From NCBI GenBank assembly GCA_905221605.1, contig CAJNDS010002479.1, forward strand, positions 27,501 to 91,500: 64,000 nt of DNA, given 5' to 3'. This document shows, piece by piece, positions 1 through 11,180 of the stretch. Both the position numbers and the translations under genes were made by a program. Each line of letters opens with the position of its first letter. The stretch's first letter is position 1. Source of the stretch: Symbiodinium natans. Taxonomy: Eukaryota > Sar > Dinophyceae > Suessiales > Symbiodiniaceae. A model generated the notes under the pieces. The model saw nothing but the letters and a program-made list of their open reading frames with translations, was not told the DNA's origin and searched no databases.

Positions 1-251
1 TGGCGTCGTGGGCAAGGTGATTGTTTACCAGCGGGCACGGTCATATAAAGAGCTGGCAAGGTCACACGAAGAGCGGGCAAGGTCATATGCAGAGCAGGCA
101 AGGCAATGTAAAGAACTCGTTATATGACCTTGCCGCTCCCACCTACCTTCCTTGGGACCCACCAAAACCCTTCCCGCCCCCTCTAGACACCACTGAGACG
201 CCGCTGTGACGCCCTTGAACCCCGCCCAAACGACTTCTTTCAAGCGCGCTG

Positions 252-341
252 TTTAGGGGTTTAGGGTTTAGGGTTTAGGGTTTAGGGTTTAGGGTTTAGG
301 GTTTAGGGTTTAGGGTTTAGGGTTTAGGGTTTAGGGTTTAG
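252..341 (+). repeat. Telomere-type (TTTAGGG)n array
   Basis: About 12-13 near-perfect TTTAGGG heptamers. This is the telomere repeat of plants and many algae, including dinoflagellates. It is flanked by unique sequence on both sides, so it is interstitial rather than a chromosome end. Shorter degenerate runs follow at 563-660 and, in the opposite strand sense (CCCTAAA), at about 961-1010. Confidence 0.9.
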
Positions 342-1820
342 CCCCCTGAAACACCCACTGCAATGGCCCTGCATCCAACCTCACAACCCTGAAGGCCTGG
401 AAGACTGAGTATTAGGCTCCATACCCTAGGTCGGAAATGACAGCGACGCTGGCGCCTAATTGCTGCATCGACTTGTTCGCGAAGGATGTGGCGTTCTGGT
501 CCGTGGTGGAGCCTATAGAGGAGAGGCGCCTTCCTGAGCCTGAGGCAACAAGATCTAGGGCTTTAGGGTTTAGGGTTTGGGGTTTAGGGTTTAGGGTTTA
601 GGGTTTTGGGGCTAAGGGTTTAGGATTTAAGGGTTTTAGGGCTTAGGGTTTGGGACTTTGGGGCTTTAGGGACTCTGGGACTTCGGGACTTGGGGTGTTG
701 GGGCTGTCATTGCCTGAACACCCACCCCTCTACAGCCCACCCAGGAGCCCTAAACCTCAAGGTTCAGAAATCTTGCAAAACTCAAATTGCCACGATTGCA
801 CAGGGTTGAGCCTCTGAAACAGTACCTCGGCAATGCTTTCAAGGGGTATGCAAGGAGAGACGCCTAAACGTAAAGCCCTCGGCGCCACACCCTAGAAACA
901 CCGCCCTGCAACCCCAATCGCGGACCTGGCACCTTGAGCATCACAGCACGTCCCAAATCCTCACTCCTAAACCCTAAACCCCAAACCCTAAACCCTAAAC
1001 CCTGAACCCTCAGCTTGGGGTTTAAAGCTTTCAGGGAAAGGCCCAAAACCTGATCGTGCACCCTTCCAGACCCTCAACCCCCACAACCCGAAACTTCGAG
1101 CCTTTCTCTAATGTGAAGCCGGAAACCCCTACAAATTGTAGGTGACATCATTCTGAATTTTCAGAGTTGTTTGGCTAGACTAAACTGCAACGCCCCATCC
1201 CAAGAAACCTCAAAACAATCGAGCTTAGCAAATTGATCCAAAACATCCCTGGAGGCCAACAAGGTTCCGGGAAGCCCTAAACAACCCAAAGCCTGCCCAA
1301 AACCTACCCGCCTAAGCAAAAAACACACCCGCCCAAAACCCGCCCGAGACCGCTCCCAGAACCCGCGCAAAACCCGCCCAGAAACTTCGCCCAAAACTCC
1401 GGACCTAAACCCGATACAATTTCTACAAACCCTAAACCCCAAACCCTGCACCGCGGGCCTGTCTTGGTACCATCCTTCTCTATCAAGTCAAGGAGGTTCT
1501 GCTGGGAGAACTGGGCAATGAGGCCACGGTCGTCTTCGGTGGAGTGGTCCTGCTTGAAGTTCGAGGGGGACGGTTGGGTGCTTCTGCTCCGAGGGGTTTC
1601 GGGAGATGTCTTGAGCTCCCACAAGGCCCTAAAGCCCTTCGGGTTTAGGGGTTTAGGGTTTAGGGATTAGGGTTTAGGGTTTAGCGGTTGGGTGTTTAGG
1701 GTTCAGGGTTTAGGTTGGAATAAGACCTGAACCCCGAAGGCAAAGATGCCGTCCTCGGCATCTTGGACTTCATTGAGGTCCACGTTCCCCACACTCAGCC
1801 TGCCAGGTCTGAATGTACGA
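342..1820. other. Gene-free, degenerate telomere-like DNA
   Basis: No ORF here resembles a known protein. The sequence alternates short degenerate TTTAGGG/CCCTAAA runs (563-660, 961-1010, 1638-1720) with unique stretches rich in 'ccctaaacc'-like words. It looks like decayed interstitial telomeric DNA. Confidence 0.6.
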
Positions 1821-2107
<287 letters not shown>

Positions 2108-2111
2108 CTTA

Positions 2112-2189
2112 AAGGTTTGGGGTTTGGGGTTTGGGGTTTGGGGTTTGGGGTTTGGGGTTTGGGGTTTGGGATTTGGGGTTTGGGGTTTA
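2112..2189 (+). repeat. Variant heptamer array (TTTGGGG)n
   Basis: About 10-11 copies of the TTTGGGG heptamer directly follow the GGGTTGA array, giving two different homogenised telomere-variant blocks side by side. Confidence 0.9.
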
Positions 2190-2206
2190 GTGCTGCTTAC
2201 TTAGGG

Positions 2207-2264
2207 TTGGGATGTCCTTGATGGGGATTCTAGTACCCCCGAGAGAAAAGGGGGCACATCCCAA
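2207..2264. repeat. Small palindromic element (MITE-like)
   Basis: The stretch opens with ttgggatg and closes with catcccaa, and has internal C5/G5 runs that pair, so it can fold on itself. A related 72-bp palindrome sits at 53695-53766, and partial relatives occur near 2962-3010 and 13925-13965. This suggests a dispersed non-autonomous family. Confidence 0.45.
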
Positions 2265-2336
2265 ATCTCAGGGGTCATTGTAGGGAGTGCTGCGCGCTTC
2301 CTACCCAAATTGCACAGAAGGGGACCCCGCCCCCCC

Positions 2337-3105
2337 CGCCTTCGGCGTTGCTTTACAACCTTCTGCTCAGGCTTGGCAGCCGTGGAGGTGTTACAGCCCA
2401 TGGCGCTGTCGGACTTTCAATTCCACACCCGCAGAAACCAAACCCGGCAACCGAGACCCTAAGCCCTGAACCCTCGGACGCCACGAACCAAGAACAAAAG
2501 CCCCCGAACTGAGGGTTGCGCAACCGCTGAGTGGATTTTTCGTGATGGTCTCTGCTGATCAACATGAGGGGCACTCAAGGGCAAGCTGTCAGTTAAGACT
2601 GCTTGAGCCCAGACCATCATGTCAAACGCATTCGTCTTCTCACAATCATTCAGAGGCATGGCCGAGCAGTCGCCAGAAGTACCTGGAATGAACCACACAA
2701 AGAAGGTACCCATGAGGAAACTTTCATGTGCGGCGAGTTCCCCAAACAAATGGACTGCCACGCTGTGTTCCGCAACCGGGCTGCCCCAGTAGCCCTAGAA
2801 AAGTAAGGGTGCCCCCTCGTCCTACTCAGTGGGTTTTCTTAGAACCCAGCCACTCAAAAAGAAGGGAAATAAGGGAAGCACTGGCGGTTGCGGATGGTAG
2901 CGGCAACTCTCAGAAAGAGGACCCCACACAAACCCTGAAAACTAAAACGCCCCAATTCAAAATCCCTATTAAGGACTGTTAGTAACTATTAGTATAAGAG
3001 GGAGCATGCCTGCGCCGTTATGCAGTCACAGGAAATCTGCCAGTGGGCTGTTTTGTGACAAGCACGCCGGACAGTGCAGCTCCACCTCATCGGCCTCCGC
3101 CAAAG
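2337..3105 (+). repeat. Dispersed duplicated segment, copy 1
   Basis: This roughly 770-bp segment is repeated in the same orientation at 13976-14725 with high identity over long stretches, for example from the shared start cgccttcggcgttgcttta to the shared tail containing gtgacaagcacgccggacag. The copies differ by indels and base changes. No conserved reading frame spans both, so it reads as a non-coding dispersed repeat. Confidence 0.8.
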
Positions 3106-4119
3106 CGGCCCGAGAGCCCCAAAGCCCTAAACCCTAGGCGAAGCCGGCAGATTCATGCCTCCTGCTCAAGCTTTCGTCAGCCCTGGGCATAAGAATAGGG
3201 CTTTGGGGGGTTCTTATAGTACCACCCTAAACCCATAAAGACTGGAGGAGCTCTGAACCTCAAGGCCATGGGCATTCGTTCGGTTTGTTGTTAATGTGTT
3301 TGCTGGCTGGCGCCTTTGGGATTCTGAAGAGGTTGGGGATGTGGGTTGCAAGGGTTGAGGACTTTTGGTCTAGGGTTGAGGGTCTCAAAGCCCGTCAAGC
3401 CCTCAGCCCATCGCAATCCTAAAACCGCTAAGCCGTTCAAGTCAAGCCTAAAAACTGAAACCATCAACCTTTCAAGCCAATAAAAGACCTGAACCGCAAA
3501 GCCTTAGCCCCTCGAGTGAACCCAAAACGCCCTAAACCCTGAACCTTTAGGCCCTCGAAGGGTAAACCCTAAGCCCCTGAAGACCATAAACCTTAAACCC
3601 TGCAGTGCCTCAAGTCCTAAACCCTGAACCCTTCAACCCTAAACCCTAAGCCTTAAACTCGAAGCCTCATCTTTGAACAGCAGCAACAAGGGCGGCCGTG
3701 GCTGCAGCTAGACAGGACCCCTGAAGCAACACTAAACCCTGAACCCTAAACCCCTAAACCCTAAACCCCTAAAACTTAAACCCTTACAACCTAAGCACCT
3801 AAACCCTAAACCCTAAACACTAAACCCTAAACCCTAAACCCTAAACCCTAAACCCTAAACCCTAAACCCTACACTCTGATAAACCCCTCCTCGGGCCCCT
3901 CTGAGAGCCAGATGCTTTGCGCTACGGAACATGTGGTGGGGCTCGACAAGGCACACGTCAGTTGATTTGTTGAAGGATTAGGGTTTAGGGTGCAGTGTTC
4001 AGGGTTCAGGGTTTAGGGTTCGGGTTCGGGTTCAGGGTTTAGGGTTTAGAGTTTAGGGTTTAGGGTTCAGGGCTGAGGGTTTGCAGTTTCTGGTGGGTTT
4101 TCAACTAGAGGCGAATCTT
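3106..4119. other. Gene-free stretch with CCCTAAA and TTTAGGG arrays
   Basis: Contains a CCCTAAA-type array at about 3727-3869 and an opposite-sense TTTAGGG/TTCAGGG array at about 3977-4080, separated by about 110 bp of unique DNA. The opposed orientation again argues for interstitial telomeric repeat. No protein-like ORF was seen. Confidence 0.65.
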
Positions 4120-4812
4120 TCACTCGCCCTCGATGCAACGGCTGATGTCCCAAATGTGCGCGCGCCGCACATCATAATGGTCAGCGTCGGCCAGAAGCTG
4201 ATTGCGGCGCCAGGCAGCTTGGCAGTGATGCCAGGCGGCCACTTCGGCCAACTTTGGAAATCGGCTTGGCAGGCGCCCGCGCGGGACCGGCGGGGCCACG
4301 TAGTCCACAGTGCTCACCGTTTCGAGTCGGAAGTGAAGTGGCGCCTGGAAGCCCAGCAGGCTTTCGGGTTCCAAACGTCCCCACAGGTCAAGTGCTTGGC
4401 CAAGGCGGGGATCCAACCCCACGACGCCACGCACGCACAGGCCACATGTTGTCAACCTCGTGGCTACGGTCAAGGCAACCGTGACCCCAAGGCTGTGACC
4501 GCACAGGATCGCCCTGCTGTGGCGGATGGCAGCGCAGAGCAGTGCGCAAGGAAAGCCGGAGAGCAGACATTCCTCCATGGGGCGCAGGACCAAGACTTGA
4601 CCCATATGCCTGGATCTGCATGGGTCCCTCTCGCCGACAAAGGCACGAGCGCCGCCATCAAACATGATCATTGTAGAATTAGCAAAGCATGTTCTCCTAG
4701 GGGGAGCAGCCTCAACAGGGCGAGACATGCGACTAATAGGTCCTGGACCAAGTGCACAGCATTTTGGGCAGCTCCGGAACCGAAATCGCTCTTTTCTTAC
4801 CTCAAGGCTCAT
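4120..4812 (-). pseudogene. Possible alpha/beta-hydrolase fragment or exon
   Basis: The minus frame gives 230 residues with a GHSLG nucleophile-elbow motif at about residue 105 and a C-terminal DADHYDV resembling the catalytic-His region of thioesterase/lipase-like hydrolases. The first 60 or so residues look non-conserved, so this may be a terminal exon joined to upstream exons I cannot locate, or a decayed copy. A diverged copy of its first part recurs near 4990-5060, so this DNA has been duplicated. The opposite strand is also open for 265 codons, which weakens coding-bias arguments. Only the two motifs support the assignment. Confidence 0.35.
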
Positions 4813-4878
4813 GATATATTTGACCCGCAGCTCGCTGAACGCAGCGACGCCTGCAAGCGGGGCCCTATCCTCACCTGA

Positions 4879-7290
4879 CCTTCAAGAGTCACACGTATGC
4901 GGGACAACGTCTGGTTGGCTGTGAGAAAGAGGCACGAAAAACTACATACAACTGACCGTAGTGCAGGGCGTCGGAAGGGAAGTGGCGCCAGGCACGGCCA
5001 CACAGCTACAGGATTTTTGCTCGCATGAGCGCCGCCGTCACATATGATCATTGTGTAACGTTAGTAAAGCATGTGGACCAGTGGTGTCTGCATGTCAACG
5101 GAGGGACGTTCAAACTGGCAACGTTGCCGGGTCAATGCCCCCCAACCCCGAAAGGCAGAGATGCTAGAGGCCGAGAAGGAGGAAGAACACGCAGAGCATT
5201 GCCGTATCATGGCTACGTCTCCCCCTCAGTTTCAATGGGGTCTCCCCCACCGCGCATCACACCCCAAAGCTCGGGTCTAAGATGCACTGGGGGAATTCTG
5301 AGCGTTGCTACCTTCTGTGGCATGTGAGACCCTGCCACGTAGGATCAATCAAGGCAACGTCTGCACCAACCCTCTGGAACGAGTGGGCTCCTCGATGATG
5401 TTGGGGACTTGGAAGTGCTTTGAAGCAGACGGCCTTGTGCTTTGGGCGGAGGCTTCTGAGACACTGCAGTGGCGAGCTTAGGGAGTCAACAGTTTATCAT
5501 CCACAGTTTATGGGCTTTAAGGTGTAGGGTCGTGGTTTGAGATCCGGCTCCCGCCGTGGGACAGGGAGGCCTCACAGCCCATGGCACAAACATCGCAAGC
5601 AGACCCGTTGACCCGAAACCGGGGTCATTCGTTCAGACTGCTACACAGAGAACTTCAGACCTTCACTCTTCTCCTTCGCAAGCCCTGAGATGCAATGCAA
5701 GACACTTTCTGCAGCTACGCGGTAATCTCCAGAAGCCTTCCGAAACCCTCCAGCACAATGCAAGCACGGTGTGTGTGTGTGTGTGTCCCGAACCAGGGAC
5801 TGACATTGTAGGCTCAGGTCAACTCAAACGGGTGTGCGAGGTTGAGTGAGGCCTGCAACAATGGCAAAGCTGTTGTTGAAGACCCAAAAAATCAGCAAAC
5901 AGCTCCCGAATGCCCTCATCCCAATAGCATGGCATAACAATGGAAAGTTGCTGCATCACTTCTGGTCAATCCCAGCAACATCTCCGTCAGCCTTTGCACG
6001 CATGTCGAATTTGGCATCGCTGCTTTGGCAAGTGCATACTGCGGTGGGAGTTACATTGCCTTCCTATTGGAAGGATGAACGAGTCATGTGTAACACATCG
6101 TCAGATATGCCATTCCCTCAGTGAGGGTCTGAGACAGGAAACGTGGCATCTGATGTCCTCTGATACAACTGTTCACATATGCTTGCCCACATAGTAGCCA
6201 AACGATTCGGAAGAAGTAGGTGACCATCGCAGCTTGGGCCACTAAATTTGGACGCGATAACACGACCTGCTCCACACATTGCACGGTCACTGACCGAAGC
6301 GCACAATGGTGCATCTTCAGCTCCGATGTAAAACTAACTGCAATGCAGCCCTGCGTGAAGCCCCTTCTGCTTCGCCTGGTCTGGTAGCCTCAACGTGCTT
6401 CCACTTATGTTCCCTATCCCCAGTAGTGGGACGACGGGAAATGGAATCTTCAGTTCTGAGCGTCCCCAGCACGCATCCCCGGCAAACCCAACATCAAAAC
6501 TCTCCCTAACCCCCGCCCCTGGAAGCGAGATACTCAATGCTCGGCTTTCGGCACGGGCTCAAAAACGAAGGAGCGTACCCTAAGGTGCATGGTCATCATT
6601 TTCCTGACCACAGAAAAGCTTGAGGAAACGCATTGCAGGAATGGACCCGAGTCCGCTCCGTCCTTCAGTATGCAAGGATGAGGGATTGAAAACCACTGTC
6701 TCAGGTTTCTCCCTGAACCCTTCTGCCCTCCCAAGTAGAAACCAGGGACCAAGCCGCAAATTGATGCATCGAACTGACCCTAGATTTTAGGGTTCAGGGT
6801 TTAGGGCTTGATGGATGGATAGCTGCCAGGCGCTGAAGTTTTGATGCCTGTCTATATAATACTTCTTCACAAAGAAACTCCCGTTCTTCGCAAGTACAAA
6901 GTCATTCGCGGCTACTTTCGCGAATGTTCACGGGGCCTATGTTCAGCCTATTCAATGCAACCGCAGAGCATGACATCAGAAATTTCGTGAAAGGCGCGAA
7001 GTTTTTGGCGGCACCTTTCGCCAACCTCTGGCGGACCTCCACATCCGCTGTGATCTTCAAGCTTTGAGTCAGCTTGAAGACACGAACCCTTTGCACAATC
7101 CATACTCACACAAACAAGACCGAAGCCGTGCTGATCAAAGGGAAAGCCAAGTCCCCACACGCCCGAAGATGCTTCGGAAGGTCTCCCGATGAGTGAGTGC
7201 ATCAGCAAACCTAGAGGCAGTGCTTGTGCTCGACAACAACGTAGAAAGCTCAACCACTGATGACTTAGTCCAGCCACAGCGAAAAGGCTG
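4879..7290. other. Gene-free region
   Basis: No ORF with recognisable motifs. Contains a short GT microsatellite near 5770-5787, a weak duplicate at about 5020-5065 of the sequence at 4640-4690, and an isolated telomere-like word near 6785. Confidence 0.6.
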
Positions 7291-8800
7291 CTCCTGGTTG
7301 CGCCGATATCCCTCGAGACCAAGGCAGCAAGTCAACGTGAGCCCCACAGCATGACTGAGGCAAGAGGGCCCCAACAACTGGGTTGTAGGCAGGCTGGAGC
7401 AAGAACTGGGCTGTAGGCTGTATCAAGAAGATCAAGAAGGGTGAACACAGGAGAGCGGCCAGAAGCACGAAAACTGAAGTCGCATCCCCTCTGAAACCTG
7501 GGTAATTACGACAAAGGTTCTATACTTTAGAGTCCAGTTCGACATGGTGCCAGCATTGGCCGACAATCCGACTCATAAGGCGCCTCTGGACAGCCACGGC
7601 GGAAAGTCAGCGTGAGAGCTTGACTGAGGCAGGCGGGTCCGAACAACTGAGCTACATGCAAGCTCAAGCAAGATGGGGGAGCGGCCTGGCAGCCCGGGAG
7701 GGGATTCTAAACGGGAAAAACCGGGTAAGCAGCCCAACTCGCTCCCTAAGGTCTTTAAAGCACTAGGCAAGTTGTGAAATGGGGTTTGGCACTAGCTTCA
7801 ACAAGGGAGCAGACCACGGAACCAGCGACGCTGGCCTGTGCTTAGCAAACGGCGGTCGCGACTTCACGTAGCTCCGACAATGTCCAAAAATCACAAGGTC
7901 TGAGCAGCCAAGCCAGCACTTATGGTTGACAGGCCAAAGGGGCTATAAAGACTACTATAGCATTACAGGGCGCAGAACTGCAGTCTGCAGAGTTTGACAA
8001 ACCTAAGCTAACGCCGTTTGCTGAAGCGAGAGGCCACTCTAGAGCAGAGCCTTCAAACCTTCGGCAAGGTAGGATGTGGCCTGCAGATGGGCAAGAGGAG
8101 GCCTAGGCCAAGCACCCGTGTAGGCCTGCAGATGGACAGAAGGGGGCGGCCTGCCCCAGGCCAAGCACGTGTGCGGGGCCCACTAGTCCGCAGTGGCGGG
8201 CTGGGCAAGGAGGCACTTGTGTGGGAGATGGCCGAGCGGCCATGACTGGAGCGGAAGGCAACGCACAATTCCTGCAGCAGCTGGTTCCGCAGAGCCGAAG
8301 CAGCCACACCCTTGTGCCATTCAGCGGCACGAGCCACACACACACAGCGCGGGAGCAGACTCCTGTATCAAAACCTAACTCTCCGTTACCAGTCACTGCC
8401 ACAAGCGCACCCGACGGTTTGAAGCACTTTTGCAGCTGATAGGTCAGGAACTTGAAAGATGCATCGTCGGCCAAACTGCCCGATTCATCGGTTGCAGCCC
8501 CTCTGGGATAAGTGGTTGGGCGGCATTGTGTTGTTCATTCGTGTTCATGGCTTGGCCAACGCGAGATGCGTCTGGAGGCTGCCTTCCGCGAGAGCCTATA
8601 GAGGCAAGCTGTGCATGAAAGTGCAACCACTAATCCTTCGCAGGCCAGCCTTGCCAAACACACGACAACGGCAGCTCAGCGCCCATCCTTGATTGGAAGC
8701 ACATTCCGGCGCAGCATCCCAGCCCATGCGGCTGACGTGGCTGAAGGGATACAATGCGCCAAACAAGAAGCCCGGAAATGGCCTGGAAGTTGTGACGCTG
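7290..8800 (+). repeat. Segmental duplication, copy A
   Basis: Two sub-blocks recur downstream in the same order and orientation. About 7395-7770 matches about 10182-10560 (shared words such as acaaaggttctatactttag). About 8370-8780 matches about 10580-11180 (shared gattcatcggttgcagcccc). A third partial relative of the second block occurs at about 9255-9320. The copies are clearly diverged, and no frame is conserved between them. Confidence 0.65.
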
Positions 8801-10140
8801 CGCATCATTGCGCCTCCTTGTCTTCACCAACTTCTGTCCTACTTGTAGCTCAAAGACCGGGCGGGACAGCATACTGTACCGGCTGGGCGACATCTGGTGA
8901 CATTTTCTTCATGTGAGCGACTGCCAAAGCCGGCTGGCAGCGCTAATGGACGCAACATGAGGGGTGTCGCCTTTCCACGCTTGATGTCTGCAAGTGTCAC
9001 TTTTGGAAAATTCTAAGTTACAGCCCACCACAACGGTTCATTGACTTAGGGGGTGCCGCATTTCATGTGGTCCCATCGCTTTAAAGGGTTTTAGGCATTC
9101 CAGTCCACCCCTTGCTTACTTGAATGGCTGGGGGTTTTGGCGCTTGCTCATGTGTCACGCACAGGCACTGCAACAGAATCGAACTGCAACAGGATCGAGT
9201 GCAGTCACTAGTCCACATGTCCAGTGTCTGGGGACCCAGACCTGGACAGCATATTGCAGTAGTGATTGGGCGGTATTGTGTTGTTCCTTCGCGTTCATCG
9301 CTTGGTCAGTGTGAGATGTGTCTGGAAGACGTGCAGGCGTGCATGAAAGTGCGCCTCCGATGCGCCCTAAACACGACGCAGCGTTCATGATATTGGGATT
9401 CAGGGCAGTGAGCTGGCAGCGGGGGTTCAGCCGAAGAAGCAGCCCTAGCTTGTAGAGGGTCTGCAGCTGTTGTACGTAGGCTTTGCCGCTACTTTCCACA
9501 ACCCCCGGTGATGCACGAGAGACTATCTGGATGCTGTACACTGCACCCCGTAAACCCCAAACTCGAAGGAAATGACTCGAAACATGTAGACCCCGCCCCG
9601 ATAGGACCAAGCGAGCCTGATGCAAAGGGCAGTATGTGACAAGCAATGCATGTGCGAGCAAGAGCGCAGGAAGCTGTACACGAAAGCCACTCAGAATGCC
9701 ATTACATCTGGAGTGCACGGGCTCTATGCAGCCGACTGGCATGCTAGCTGCAATGTGATTTTTCGACCGGACGACACACGCATGTGAACTGTTGCGAGCA
9801 TTTTGCTGATGCAAACTGGGGTACGTGCCGTAGGTCATTACCATGGTTCTTGGCCAGGTGGGTTGCTTTGTGCTCCTTCTGATGCTGACACGCGTGCCGC
9901 TTAGCGTTCCTACTCGCCACTCAGCGATCGCAGTGCGCTGTCTGTTGCGTGCGTGTAGGATCGAGCTCCTCCTCATGATTTCTTCCACCCTTCACTTTTT
10001 TTCCTACTTCGTCATGAACACTCTCTGCAGTTGAAAGAGCAGCCACGGATGCGCGAGGCGTTCAGGCCGTGTAACCTGCACGGCGTCTACAAGAAGATCC
10101 GGCCTCCAAGGAGGCTACACGGCGCTAGTGCCGCAAATAC
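8801..10140. other. Gene-free region between duplicated segments
   Basis: A 277-codon open frame on the minus strand (9155-9988) has no recognisable domain. Part of it lies in the duplicated block at 9255-9320. I see no supported gene. Confidence 0.5.
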
Positions 10141-11180
10141 CTTCACAGCACTGAGGCATGCGGTCCCCAAGGCCAGAGCAAGAACTGGGCCGTAGAGTGT
10201 ATCAAGAAGGGTAAACAGAGAGCGCCCCCGCCGCGCGGAAATACGAAAGCTGGAGTCGCATTCTCTCCGAAACTTGGGTGGTCAGGACAAAGGTTCTACA
10301 CTTTAGAACCCAATTTGAAAAGATTGCGCCAGCACTGATCGACACTCCGACTCATAGGTTGGCCGCCATGACGGCAAGCCGGTGTGAGATTCGCAGCTTG
10401 ATTGAGGCAAGCGGGCCCAACAACTGGGCTGTGGGTGCGCTGGAGGCTAGAAAGGGCGAACATAGCCACTGGAACTCACAGAAACTACTCCAGAGGGTCC
10501 ACAATGATACTAGTATCAGTAGGGCATCCTAAGCCTATGCCCTAAAGATCCTTAAAGCCTGAGCCACAACCGCGCGGGAGCAGACTCCGGAATCAGACCC
10601 TAACTCCCCTCTAGAAGTCAATGCCACAGCAGGCCCCGACCTTCATTGTTCGAAGCTGATAGATCAGGAACTTGAAACATGGGCCATGCTACCTGATTCA
10701 TCGGTTGCAGCCCCTTTGGGATAAGTGATTGGGCGGCATTGTGTAGTTCATTCGTTTATGGCTTGGTCAACGCCTAGAGGAAGTGAGGGCACATGTGCGC
10801 GACGTGCAGCCCCTACTGCGCAAGAGTCTATTATGGCAAGACGTGCATGAAAGCGCACCTCCTAATGAGCCACTGCACCCAGAATACGGGCTGGAACAAC
10901 ACTGAGCTCATGATTTGCTTTGGAAGCAGGGGGTTGCAAAACAACGAAGGCACGTCTCGATACACCCCATATTCCAGCGTGAACCTCAGAAACAATTGCA
11001 ACCGAATTTGCCGAAAGTTAGTTGCCCAGATGGGGGGTTTACGCAAGCCTGCTTGGCCTTCGTAGGCCAGCTGTGCCAGACACCCAGCAATGGCAACTCA
11101 GCGCAATCACCCAAAGCCCTAAAGCTTCCTATCTCTGATCGGAAGCACATTCCGGTGCCGCATCCCAGCCAATGCGGCAG
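10141..11180 (+). repeat. Segmental duplication, copy B
   Basis: Diverged direct copy of 7290-8800 (see that entry). It is shorter because about 600 bp lying between the two sub-blocks of copy A is missing here. Confidence 0.65.

Noticed and set aside
252-341. Window start as a true chromosome end
   Set aside because: Telomere-like runs occur throughout in both orientations and are followed by unique DNA; interstitial.
4081-4878. 265-codon plus-strand ORF opposite the hydrolase-like fragment
   Set aside because: Begins in telomere-like repeat and has no recognisable motif; the minus strand has GHSLG and DHYDV.
9155-9988. 277-codon minus-strand ORF
   Set aside because: No domain recognised and part lies in duplicated non-coding DNA; could be chance.
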